DNA of 6,844 nt from JAENVT01 sp031370745 (GTDB taxonomy: Bacteria > Actinomycetota > Acidimicrobiia > Acidimicrobiales > Ilumatobacteraceae). Numbering within the stretch: position 1 is the first letter of the stretch; each line of letters opens with the position of its first letter. The notes under the pieces were generated by a model. That model saw nothing but the letters and a program-made list of their open reading frames with translations, did not search any database and had not been told where the DNA came from. The position numbers and the translations under genes were made by a program. The stretch lies in contig JANMQX010000151.1 of assembly GCA_031370745.1 (NCBI GenBank), positions 1 to 6,844 of the forward strand, read 5' to 3'. Positions 1 through 6,469 of the stretch are shown here, one piece after another.

Positions 1-816
1 GCCGAAAACCCGAATGATGGCGGGCATCACGAGCCGGGAAGCGAACATCATCACGCCGAAGACTCCGGCCAAAGCAGATGCCAGACCCCCTGAGGCGTGC
101 CCGATCTCTTTCAGGTAGGTCGCTGCCCAGACGCCGATGGCGAACTCGCCGAAGACGGCATTGATGATGTGCAGAAACGGTAGGAACACGTCGCGATCGC
201 GAAGGTGGGCAAGTGTGAAATCGCCCTGACGTGTAGACTCGGGCACCGGCACCGGCCAGGCCACGGCGGTGAGCGCGCCTGCGATCACCGCCGTGAGGAT
301 CAGGTAGGGCGGCCGCCACGACCAATGCAGCGCCAGCGCACCACCGACGAGCAGGCTGAAGCTGACCCCGGCGAGACCTGGGGCTCCATTGACTGCAGCG
401 AATGCCGCGGCGCGATGCTCGCCGTGATGGTCGCTGATGATGGCCGGCATGACCAGCACCAGCAGGGCGCCGCCCATGCCGGCCAACGCCGTGCCGGCCA
501 GCGTCACCGGCCACGACGGACCCAGGCACAGCATCGTGATGCCGGCACTGATCGCCGTAGCCGCCACGAGCAGGGACTGGCGTCGACCGAGATGATCAAC
601 GACGCGCACGCCGCATATGCCTGCCGCCAACGAAGCAAAGCCGAAGGTCGAACCGTGCATCGCGGCCACGACGCCGGAGAGGTGAAACTGCTGGCGCAAC
701 TCACCGAGCACGGTGCCGACGCTGAGCCCACCGACGAGCAGGGCATAGCCCAGCGCTGAGGAATAGGTGAGCCGATCCCACCGGAACTTGCCGGTGATCA
801 CGGGGGTCGAACTCAC
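1..816 (-). CDS. MFS transporter, N-terminal part (C-terminus beyond window edge)
   Basis: Major facilitator superfamily permease of the inner membrane, probably moving a small organic solute; the substrate cannot be read from sequence. Translating the minus strand from a GTG at 816 gives 272 residues with no stop up to position 1, so the 3' part lies outside the window. A short polar N-terminus precedes a helix at about residues 20-38. The loop near residues 69-79 carries GVRVVDHLGRR, a good match to MFS motif A (GxxxDxxGRR) between helices 2 and 3. Hydrophobic segments follow at about 82-99, 104-127, 143-163, 170-188, 211-233 and 243-268, separated by a charged central loop (192-209) as expected between the two halves. 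The start is uncertain: a purine run abuts the GTG too closely for a normal ribosome binding site, and GTG at codon 6 is an alternative. The gene diverges from the FAD oxidase. Confidence 0.88.
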   Translation of the reverse strand, partial: MSSTPVITGKFRWDRLTYSSALGYALLVGGLSVGTVLGELRQQFHLSGVVAAMHGSTFGFASLAAGICGVRVVDHLGRRQSLLVAATAISAGITMLCLGPSWPVTLAGTALAGMGGALLVLVMPAIISDHHGEHRAAAFAAVNGAPGLAGVSFSLLVGGALALHWSWRPPYLILTAVIAGALTAVAWPVPVPESTRQGDFTLAHLRDRDVFLPFLHIINAVFGEFAIGVWAATYLKEIGHASGGLASALAGVFGVMMFASRLVMPAIIRVFG

Positions 817-890
817 ACTCTCTTTTGTACCAGTAAAGAAGACCCGGACGGGGCTCAGTCGCTGAAAGATTGCGCCCTAGGGTGTGACAC
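817..890. promoter_or_regulatory. divergent intergenic region between MFS and FAD oxidase genes
   Basis: This 74-bp gap must carry the promoters of both flanking genes. Its left part (821-840) is AT-rich compared with the surroundings and includes TTTTGTACCAGTAAAG, a possible regulator site, although no perfect inverted repeat is visible. On the plus strand TAGGGT at 878-883 fits a loose TANNNT -10 element placed 7 nt before the GTG start, and AGGG within it could instead serve as a ribosome binding site. No clear -35 element is seen for either direction. Confidence 0.3.
879..882 (+). promoter_or_regulatory. weak ribosome binding site of the FAD oxidase
   Basis: AGGG lies 8 nt upstream of the GTG at 891. 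An in-frame TGA at 885-887 blocks any earlier start, so the GTG at 891 is the most upstream start possible. The motif is short and overlaps a possible -10 element, so it may be coincidental. Confidence 0.35.
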
Positions 891-2063
891 GTGGCAATCA
901 GGTATGACGCGGCTGTCGTGGGTCTCGGACTGGTCGGCGCAGCGGCCCTGCGGCACCTTTCGGAGGCCGGTCGACGCTGCGTCGGAGTCGGGCCTGGCGA
1001 ACCCCACGACTTCAGCACCCACGGCGGCGTCTTTGCCAGCCACTACGACTCCGGTCGCATCACCCGCAGGCTTGACAAGAGACTCGAGTGGGCGTTGTTG
1101 GCCGCCCGAGCCATCGACGCTTATCACGGCATCGAGGCGAGATCCGGTATCCGCTTTCACCATCCTGTTGGCGTGGTGATGGCCGACATAGACCCCGAAA
1201 GGGTGTCGACCGTCGTCACGGTTGCGCACGCTCTGGATGTCGACTTCCAAAGGTACGAACACGGTCAACCGTTCGGCGACGAGCGCATCTCGGTACCGGA
1301 AGGCGCCACGGTGCTGCGCGAGCCATCGCCGGGGGGGTTCATCGACCCGCGCCGAATGCTCGCTGCGCAGCTGGCCTGCTGCAGGCAGCAGGGTGCAGAC
1401 ATCGTCGGCGAGCAGGTCGCGGGGATCACCAAATCCGCCAACGGGTGGTCGGTGCGCACGGTCGAGGGAACCTCGATCGAAGCAGCGCAGGTGGTGATCG
1501 CTGCCGGCCCGCATGCCGACGAACTTGCCGGCTTACCTCGCAAGCCGTGGATCGACGTGGTCGCCGAGACGGTGGTTCTGGCAAGGGTTTCGAACGAGGA
1601 GGAGCTCCGTCTCGCCGGGCTGCCGTCGATCATCGTCGATGGTCCGCAGGATCATCTCTACATCGTCCCGCCGACCGAGTACCCCGACGGTCACGTCTAC
1701 GTGAAGTTGGGTGCGACACGCCACGACCACTGGGTGTTGTCGGTCCACGAAAGGCGAGAGTGGATGACCGGCGCGTTCCACGAGGCCGACCTCGACTGGT
1801 TGCACGGTCTGCTCGTGAGCGTCTTGCCGGGCCTACACGCCGAAGGATGGTCGACCAAGCCGTGCCTCATCCCCGACACACCCACCAAACTGCCGTACCT
1901 CGAGATCGTCGAACCTGGATTGGTGATGGCCGTCGGCAGCAACGGGTATGCAGCGAAGAGCGCTGACGCCATCGGGGCACTGGCGGCAGGCCTCGTCGCC
2001 AACGGGTGCTGGACCGATTCGCAGCTCGACGAGCAATCCTTCAAGCTGATCAGCCGCGACTGA
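891..2063 (+). CDS. FAD-dependent amine oxidase, monomeric sarcosine oxidase-like (DAO family)
   Basis: A 390-residue flavoprotein of the D-amino-acid-oxidase/MSOX family, probably cytosolic, oxidising a secondary or N-methyl amine with O2 to an imine plus H2O2. The N-terminal Rossmann fold shows GLGLVG at residues 11-16. Residues 51-60 (HYDSGRITRR) match the MSOX substrate-side segment containing its conserved Arg, here R56. VKLG at 271-274 places K272 at the MSOX oxygen-activating lysine (Lys265 in that family), which argues for an oxidase over a dehydrogenase. KPCLIPDTP at 323-331 places C325 where MSOX carries its covalent flavin cysteine. The C-terminal SNGYAAKSADAIG (350-362) is the closing FAD/substrate loop. 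Length is typical of the family. The start is the first possible in frame. The family is secure; the substrate (sarcosine, another N-methyl amino acid, or a larger amine) is not. It converges on the membrane hydroxylase gene with a 24-bp gap. Confidence 0.9.
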   Translation: MAIRYDAAVVGLGLVGAAALRHLSEAGRRCVGVGPGEPHDFSTHGGVFASHYDSGRITRRLDKRLEWALLAARAIDAYHGIEARSGIRFHHPVGVVMADIDPERVSTVVTVAHALDVDFQRYEHGQPFGDERISVPEGATVLREPSPGGFIDPRRMLAAQLACCRQQGADIVGEQVAGITKSANGWSVRTVEGTSIEAAQVVIAAGPHADELAGLPRKPWIDVVAETVVLARVSNEEELRLAGLPSIIVDGPQDHLYIVPPTEYPDGHVYVKLGATRHDHWVLSVHERREWMTGAFHEADLDWLHGLLVSVLPGLHAEGWSTKPCLIPDTPTKLPYLEIVEPGLVMAVGSNGYAAKSADAIGALAAGLVANGCWTDSQLDEQSFKLISRD

Positions 2064-2087
2064 CTGATCGGCTGTGGCCGAACCGAA

Positions 2088-3011
2088 CTACCTGGAACTG
2101 GCCGGTGTCCAGCCGGGGCGACCGAAGACATGGCGCAACTTTGCGTGCAGACCGTTGGCGTTGCGCACATCGTGGGCGATGTCGGCCATCTCGTGATAGG
2201 CGATGCGCAGCGGGTTGTACGTGTAAATGTTCTTCGTCAGCCCGTACTTCACCCGCCGATGCTCCGGCTCGAAGGTGCGGAACAACTTGTCCCAAAGGAT
2301 CAAGATCCCGCCGTAGTTCTTGTCGAGGTACTGATCGTTGGCTCCGTGATGACCGCGGTGATGTGACGGTGTGTTGAAGACCTTCTCGACCGGCTTTGGC
2401 AAGCGATCGATCGCCTCGGTGTGGATCCAGTACTGGTACAGCAGATTGAGTTGGCCGGCCTTGGCGGTCTTGGAGGTTGGAAAGCCGAGCAACGGCATGG
2501 GAGCGAACACCCAGAACGTGAGGAACCCCGACCACGGCTGGCGAAGCGCGGTGGAAAGGTTGTAGCGCTCGCCGCTGTGATGTGTGACGTGGTTGGCCCA
2601 CAACAGCCGCACCTCATGCATCCAGCGATGGTCCCAGTAGTAGAGGAAATCCCACAGCACCATGGCCGAAGCGATGGAGCCGCGTCGCAGTCCGACGTTG
2701 GACACCCGGTGTTTGAACAGGAAGCGATCGAACCGGCCGAACGCCGGCATCGTGACCAAGCCGAAGGCGATGTTGCCTGCCAGCATCGCCAAGCTGGCGA
2801 CCGTGTCCTTGCGTTCGTAGCCCAACGGCATCAGCGCGTCGGCCGGCAGATGGGTTCCCGACAACGTTCGCTCGTCGGCTTCGTACAGATCGCCGAGGGT
2901 GCGCCGCGGCACCTTCTGAAGAGCGAAGTACTCCGCAGCCATCGTCACCGCAAACAGCGGCAGTGTGACCTTGTCGACGAGGTCGAGTTGGCGCAGCGCC
3001 GACTTCTTCAA
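2088..3011 (-). CDS. sterol desaturase/fatty acid hydroxylase family membrane protein, alkylglycerol monooxygenase-like
   Basis: Integral-membrane di-iron hydroxylase of the fatty acid hydroxylase superfamily, 307 residues from a TTG start. The histidine clusters are complete: HRWMHE (128-133), HVTHH (141-145), a lone H197 in QYWIHT, and HHRGHH (217-222). HHSGERYNLSTALRQ (144-158), NTPSHHRGHHG (213-223) and DKNYGG (230-235) are closest to alkylglycerol monooxygenase (AGMO/TMEM195), as I recall that family. It would use O2 to hydroxylate an alkyl chain or ether lipid at the membrane; the real substrate and electron donor are unknown. Hydrophobic stretches lie near 15-31, 69-91, 112-126 and 161-178. 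The TTG start at 3011 overlaps the TGA stop of the upstream dioxygenase (TTGA), indicating translational coupling. The next in-frame ATG (2942, residue 24) would cut away most of the first membrane helix. The same frame stays open through the upstream gene, so automated callers may report a false 649-residue protein. Confidence 0.85.
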   Translation of the reverse strand: MKKSALRQLDLVDKVTLPLFAVTMAAEYFALQKVPRRTLGDLYEADERTLSGTHLPADALMPLGYERKDTVASLAMLAGNIAFGLVTMPAFGRFDRFLFKHRVSNVGLRRGSIASAMVLWDFLYYWDHRWMHEVRLLWANHVTHHSGERYNLSTALRQPWSGFLTFWVFAPMPLLGFPTSKTAKAGQLNLLYQYWIHTEAIDRLPKPVEKVFNTPSHHRGHHGANDQYLDKNYGGILILWDKLFRTFEPEHRRVKYGLTKNIYTYNPLRIAYHEMADIAHDVRNANGLHAKLRHVFGRPGWTPASSR

Positions 3012-4207
3012 GAGCTGATTTCGTCGTGCGTCAAGCGTCGATTGGCGTAGTCGCGAAGCGCGGTTGCCAGCATCTCGGAGCTCCACTCCTCGGCGACAGC
3101 GCGACGAACAACATCGACTTGGGCATCGTTGGTCAAGCCCTTCAACGGTTGGTCGCGGTCGAGATTGGTGGGGAAGGCGTACCCGTTGGCGGCAGCGCCA
3201 ATCGCATTTTCGACCTCTCTTGCCGTCGCCCCAGAGGCCTTGAGCTTCAGCAGCGACGGGTAGACAGCGTTGACCATCCGCTCGTGGTCGATTGATTCCA
3301 GGCACTTGCCGAGGGGCGAGTTGATCTGCAACAGGTTGGCCATTCGCCGCACGTCGGTGGTGCGGTTGGTGCCAGCGGCGTGGAACAGCGCCGGGTTGAA
3401 GAACACCGCATCGCCCTTCGACAACGGCAGTTGTACGTAATGCTGCTCGAAGTACTCCTTGAACTCCGGCCGCCACCACGCCAGGTATCCGTGCAGGTAC
3501 TTCTGCGCATGAGGCAGGTACATCGTCGGGCCGCTCTCGACAGGCATGTCGCAATGAGCGACCGCGCCTTGCAACGTCAATGCAGCCGAGAGGTGGTGAA
3601 CGTGAGCCGGGAATTCCGCGGCAACGTCGACCGTCATGAAACCGAGGTGATAGTCGCGGTGCGGCTTCTGCGCGGCACCGCCGGGGTTGACGACGTTGAC
3701 CTGTGACGTGAAGGTGAAGCCTGGCCCGAGCCACGCCGACGACGCCATGGTGAGGATGTCGTTGGCGTAGTAGGCAACGAACTCGTCGGGTGCGATGACC
3801 GCCAACTTCTCGAGCGCGTTCCACACCCTGTCGTTGTCGCCGGGCTTGGCGTAGTGATCGCCGGACTTCATGCCGAGCCGATGCTGCTCGGCGATCATGG
3901 CGTTGAACGCTGCGGTTGCGGCGTCGACGATCGAGGTGTCGGGGAACGCACGCTTGAAGACGACGATGCCAGGGCCGTCGAGGAAGGCCTTGTTCAGTTC
4001 GGCTTGAACGGCGCGCCGTGTGCCCGGGTCGACACATTCGGCCCGAAGCCGATCGCAGTTGTAGCTGACCACATTGTGTTCGATCGATTCAGCGAACGGA
4101 TAGTCGCTGAGCTCGGTGACCTCCTCGACGATCGCGATGAAGTCGTCGAGTCGACAGTCGGACTCGTGGAGGTATCCACTGGCGGTGCCGGAATTCACGG
4201 AAGTCAT
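3008..4207 (-). CDS. phytanoyl-CoA dioxygenase (PhyH) family Fe(II)/2-oxoglutarate oxygenase
   Basis: Soluble non-haem iron dioxygenase of 399 residues that would hydroxylate a substrate while decarboxylating 2-oxoglutarate to succinate. The iron triad is visible: HRD at 183-185 (H183, D185) in KPHRDYHLGF, and H276 in FFNPALFHAAGTNR. R287 or R288, 11-12 residues after H276, fits the 2-oxoglutarate-binding arginine. GDAVFF at 265-270 is the strand before the distal histidine, as is usual in PhyH enzymes. The protein is longer than compact family members such as ectoine hydroxylase (about 300 residues): about 75 residues precede the core (DGPGIVVFKRAF, 77-88) and about 110 follow the last iron ligand. 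The substrate is not identifiable; phytanoyl-CoA itself is only one possibility. It is the first gene of a two-gene unit and its stop codon overlaps the hydroxylase start. The ATG at 4207 has no ribosome binding site, but a -10-like element sits at leaderless spacing. Confidence 0.88.
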   Translation of the reverse strand: MTSVNSGTASGYLHESDCRLDDFIAIVEEVTELSDYPFAESIEHNVVSYNCDRLRAECVDPGTRRAVQAELNKAFLDGPGIVVFKRAFPDTSIVDAATAAFNAMIAEQHRLGMKSGDHYAKPGDNDRVWNALEKLAVIAPDEFVAYYANDILTMASSAWLGPGFTFTSQVNVVNPGGAAQKPHRDYHLGFMTVDVAAEFPAHVHHLSAALTLQGAVAHCDMPVESGPTMYLPHAQKYLHGYLAWWRPEFKEYFEQHYVQLPLSKGDAVFFNPALFHAAGTNRTTDVRRMANLLQINSPLGKCLESIDHERMVNAVYPSLLKLKASGATAREVENAIGAAANGYAFPTNLDRDQPLKGLTNDAQVDVVRRAVAEEWSSEMLATALRDYANRRLTHDEISS

Positions 4208-4213
4208 GCCACA

Positions 4214-4219
4214 AATCTA
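4214..4219 (-). promoter_or_regulatory. candidate -10 element for a leaderless PhyH transcript
   Basis: Read on the minus strand, TAGATT ends 6 nt before the A of the PhyH ATG (TAGATT-TGTGGC-ATG). In actinobacteria a TANNNT -10 element at this distance commonly places transcription initiation on the start codon itself, giving an mRNA with no 5' leader. The absence of a Shine-Dalgarno motif before this ATG fits. No good -35 hexamer is visible at the usual spacing. Confidence 0.4.
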
Positions 4220-4329
4220 GATCCCTTCGAGCCGCCCGGGGCTAGCGTGCGCTCGTAACTACCTCCGCGACCTCGCTTCCGCCAGCCAAAAACGCGATCA
4301 GACGATCGACCCAGGCCGCGAGCCGCAAG

Positions 4330-5238
4330 GTGACGCGCAAGTTGGCGGGTCGAGGTGGCGTCCTGGCCATGCTGGTGGCGCCGCTGGTGTGGTCGTTCGG
4401 CGGGGTCCTGGGCAAGTCAACCCACGCATCCGGTGTTGTCTTGTCGTTCTGGCGGATGTGGATCGCCTCCGGCGTGCTGCTGGCGGTCGTGGCGGTCACG
4501 AAGCGATGGCCGAGCCGCGCCGATTTTCGCCGCGCTGCAGTGGCCGGTGTTTTGTTCGGTCTGAACATCTGCGTGTTCTTCATCGCCATCCAATCGGTCA
4601 GCATCGCGGTCGTGCTGATCATCGCGGCTCTTGCTCCGGTTGTCGCTCTACCGGTCTCGGTGCTTCACTTCGGCGAACGATTGACGCCGGTGAAACTGAT
4701 CTGTGCCGCGGCCTCCGTTGTTGGCGTGATCGTCGCCGTCCTCGTTGCACCATCGAGCGGGACTGGCACGTCGAGCTCCACGATCGGCTACTTGTGGGCA
4801 CTTCTGGCCTTGGTCTTCTGGGTCGCCTATCTGTTGGTCTCCAAGAATGTTCGGCCCCACGTCGAGACGTTGCGCTTCATGTTCGTCGTCTCGGTGATTG
4901 GCGCAGTGACCGTGTCACTCCTGGTCGTCATCGGGAGCAATGATCTCGGTGAGGTGCACGGCGCGGGGTGGGCTTGGGTCAGCTTGCTCGCCATCGGTCC
5001 CGGCATCGCTGGTCACGGATTGGTGGCATGGGCGCAGCCCCGAGTCGATGCGTCGGTCACGTCGGTGCTGATCCAACTCGAACCTGTCGGGGCCTCCACC
5101 GCCGCCTGGGTCATCCTCGGCGAACGTGTCTCCTTGGCCCAGGCGCTCGCCATGACCGGGGTTGTTGCCGCGCTGTGCGTGCTTGCATACCACGCGTCAC
5201 GCGAGGGCGGTCTGGAAATCGTCGACGCTGTCAGCTGA
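4330..5238 (+). CDS. EamA/DMT-superfamily transporter
   Basis: Inner-membrane drug/metabolite transporter of 302 residues with ten predicted helices in two EamA repeats: about residues 10-28, 37-57, 69-87, 92-112, 121-140, 152-170, 182-202, 214-234, 242-262 and 270-287. The repeat signature, helix followed by GER, occurs twice, as FGERLTP (114-120) and LGERVSL (263-269), at the end of helices 4 and 9 as in this family. Such proteins usually export amino acids or other small metabolites; the substrate is unknown. The start is ambiguous. GTG at 4330 has no properly spaced ribosome binding site, while ATG at 4369 (residue 14) has GAGGTGG 10 nt upstream and would give 289 residues starting at the first helix. 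The GTG is kept because it leaves a basic N-terminal tail (TRKLAGR) typical of a cytoplasmic N-terminus. The dioxygenase gene follows 40 nt downstream on the same strand. Confidence 0.9.
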   Translation: MTRKLAGRGGVLAMLVAPLVWSFGGVLGKSTHASGVVLSFWRMWIASGVLLAVVAVTKRWPSRADFRRAAVAGVLFGLNICVFFIAIQSVSIAVVLIIAALAPVVALPVSVLHFGERLTPVKLICAAASVVGVIVAVLVAPSSGTGTSSSTIGYLWALLALVFWVAYLLVSKNVRPHVETLRFMFVVSVIGAVTVSLLVVIGSNDLGEVHGAGWAWVSLLAIGPGIAGHGLVAWAQPRVDASVTSVLIQLEPVGASTAAWVILGERVSLAQALAMTGVVAALCVLAYHASREGGLEIVDAVS

Positions 5239-5247
5239 GCTGTCGAC
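5221..5247 (+). other. stem-loop across the end of the EamA gene, possible terminator or attenuator
   Basis: GTCGACGCT (5221-5229) pairs with AGC-t-GTCGAC (5238-5247), giving a nine-base-pair stem with a single bulged T and an eight-base loop. It overlaps the EamA stop codon and is followed by the pyrimidine-rich stretch GTCTATTCTCTTCCC, not a clean T run. It could reduce read-through into the downstream dioxygenase or stabilise the upstream mRNA. The reading of structure from sequence is direct; the function is inferred. Confidence 0.35.
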
Positions 5248-5256
5248 GTCTATTCT
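5228..5256 (+). promoter_or_regulatory. weak candidate promoter of the dioxygenase gene
   Basis: CTGTCA (5228-5233) and TATTCT (5251-5256) are separated by 17 nt, and each matches four of six consensus bases of TTGACA/TATAAT. Initiation would fall near 5263, right at the ribosome binding site. The -35 element overlaps the stem-loop, so the two readings compete. Confidence 0.22.
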
Positions 5257-5262
5257 CTTCCC

Positions 5263-5270
5263 GAAGGGAG
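5263..5270 (+). promoter_or_regulatory. strong ribosome binding site setting the dioxygenase start
   Basis: GAAGGGAG ends 8 nt before the ATG at 5279. It is the best Shine-Dalgarno match in the window and decides the start: the reading frame is open 39 codons further upstream, to 5162, but that stretch overlaps the EamA gene and encodes no family sequence. An out-of-frame ATG at 5271 immediately follows the motif and is too close to be used. Confidence 0.75.
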
Positions 5271-5278
5271 ATGCCAAT

Positions 5279-6457
5279 ATGGGAGCCTTGGTGCGAGAAG
5301 TGGAGATGGGTTCATCGGGTCGGCGGCTGCCGGAAGGCTCGGTGACGGGTGCACAGCCTGCTGATGGCGGCATCTTCGTGCAGTTCAGCGATGACTGCGC
5401 GACATTCCTGCCCGATTGGTTGCGCGACAACTGCCAGTGCGGTGACTGCCGGATCGTGCAGACCGACGAGCGCCGCTGGCAGCCGTGGTCACAGCCCATG
5501 GCGCCAGTTGCCGACTCGGTCGATGTGGCCGACGGCACGCTGCAGATCGTCTGGGCGGATGGACATCGCTCCGACTACGGACCCGCAGAGTGGTCGAAGA
5601 TTCGTACGACCGCTGCTCGGGGAGGATGGACCGCACGGCTCTGGAATGCCGGGTACGAGATCGAACGATTCGACCACCATCAATGCCTCGCCGACCAGGT
5701 GACGCGCCGCGATTTCTTCGAAGCCATCCGCCGCGATGGAGCTGCGGTAGTCACCGGATCACCGACAGAGCCGGGCACCGTCATCGAGTTCTTGCGGGCC
5801 ATCAGGGTGACGTTGCGCGACTCATCGCTTGGCCTGATCTTCGACGTGAAGCTGGATCCCGCGGGGTACAACATCGCCTTCACAGCAGAAGAGGTTCCGC
5901 CGCACAACGACAACGCGCAATACTCCCATCCGCCCAGCGGGCAAGTGCTGGCGATGCTCGTCAACGATGCGCAGGGCGGCAACAGCGTGGTCGTCGACGG
6001 ATGGTCGGTGCTCGACCAGTTGAACCGTGACCATCCGGAAGCCATCGACGTGCTTGCCCGCGTCGAAGTCGGGTTCCGCCAATACTCGACCGAAGCAGAC
6101 GCGTTCACTCGGGCACCGCTGGTCGTGCGCGACCGCGTCGGGCGATTCACGCACCTGAGGTTCTCCAATCAACTCATGCAGCCGCTGGCGTTCGATGACA
6201 CCGAGTTGGCCGCGTGGTACGAGGCGTACCGTCTGCTTGGCGCGGCCATCGCCGACCCTGCAAACCATGTCTCGTTCCGCCTTTCGGCAGGCGACACGCT
6301 CTTCGTCAACGGCTACCGCGTGTTGCACGCTCGCACCGCGTACCAGCCCGACGGTCCCCGTCACCTGCAGGACGTGTACTTCGAGATGGACGACGTCTTC
6401 GGCCACCTGGCCCGGATGAGCGGCGAAGCCACCAACGCCATGGTTGCCAACGCCTGA
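5279..6457 (+). CDS. gamma-butyrobetaine hydroxylase-like Fe(II)/2-oxoglutarate dioxygenase
   Basis: A 392-residue enzyme of the gamma-butyrobetaine/trimethyllysine dioxygenase family (GBBH-like N-terminal domain plus TauD-type catalytic domain), probably cytosolic, expected to hydroxylate a C-H bond of a small charged substrate using O2 and 2-oxoglutarate. The N-terminal domain has WLRDNCQCGDC (47-57) and WADGHRSDYGP (92-102), giving the zinc ligands C52, C54, C57 and H96. The catalytic domain has HND (H209, D211), the distal H350 in NGYRVLHART, and R361 in GPRHLQDVY as the 2-oxoglutarate arginine. Against human BBOX1 recalled from memory, the trimethylammonium cage residues Y177, W181, Y194 and Y366 align with L184, F188, F201 and Y367: three of four stay aromatic, one is lost. 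True gamma-butyrobetaine hydroxylase activity is therefore uncertain; a related quaternary-amine, phosphonate or amino-acid hydroxylase is possible. It may be co-transcribed with the EamA gene, but a stem-loop and candidate promoter lie between them. Confidence 0.9.
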   Translation: MGALVREVEMGSSGRRLPEGSVTGAQPADGGIFVQFSDDCATFLPDWLRDNCQCGDCRIVQTDERRWQPWSQPMAPVADSVDVADGTLQIVWADGHRSDYGPAEWSKIRTTAARGGWTARLWNAGYEIERFDHHQCLADQVTRRDFFEAIRRDGAAVVTGSPTEPGTVIEFLRAIRVTLRDSSLGLIFDVKLDPAGYNIAFTAEEVPPHNDNAQYSHPPSGQVLAMLVNDAQGGNSVVVDGWSVLDQLNRDHPEAIDVLARVEVGFRQYSTEADAFTRAPLVVRDRVGRFTHLRFSNQLMQPLAFDDTELAAWYEAYRLLGAAIADPANHVSFRLSAGDTLFVNGYRVLHARTAYQPDGPRHLQDVYFEMDDVFGHLARMSGEATNAMVANA

Positions 6458-6469
6458 ACTCGTCCACAG

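Noticed and set aside
205..759. Plus-strand 184-codon open frame
   Set aside because: It is antisense to the MFS gene, and its product is rich in Arg, His and Gln with no recognisable motif. The minus strand encodes clear membrane helices and MFS motif A.
822..840. TTTTGTACCAGTAAAG as a GntR-type operator
   Set aside because: The half-sites do not form a real inverted repeat, and no regulator gene is in the window, so naming a regulator would be guesswork.
1331..1337. Run of seven G in the FAD oxidase, as a possible slippage switch
   Set aside because: The frame is intact across it (SPGGFIDP) and a single G7 run is unremarkable in high-GC coding DNA; there is no sign of phase variation.
855..1514. 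Minus-strand 219-codon open frame
   Set aside because: It is antisense to the FAD oxidase, shows no family motif, and would run through the divergent promoter region.
1088..1966. Plus-strand 292-codon open frame
   Set aside because: It lies inside the FAD oxidase gene in another frame and is extremely arginine-rich, a usual shadow in high-GC DNA.
2045..2074. Inverted repeats (GCTGATCAGC; CAGCCG...CGGCTG) at the convergent junction, as a possible terminator
   Set aside because: The stem is only 6 bp with a 12-nt loop, lies partly inside the FAD oxidase coding end, and has no T run on either strand.
2942..2942. ATG at 2942 as the start of the membrane hydroxylase
   Set aside because: It would remove most of the first hydrophobic segment (KVTLPLFAVTMAAEYFALQ). 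The overlapping TTG at 3011 keeps that segment and explains the gene overlap.
2088..4037. A 649-codon minus-strand open frame suggesting a fusion protein
   Set aside because: Only its last 307 codons encode family sequence. The first 342 codons run out of frame through the PhyH gene and give arginine-rich, low-complexity sequence typical of high-GC shadow frames. The PhyH frame is the one with the iron-binding motifs.
5162..5278. Upstream extension of the dioxygenase (431-residue version)
   Set aside because: It overlaps the end of the EamA gene, has no ribosome binding site, and the ATG at 5279 has a strong one at good spacing.
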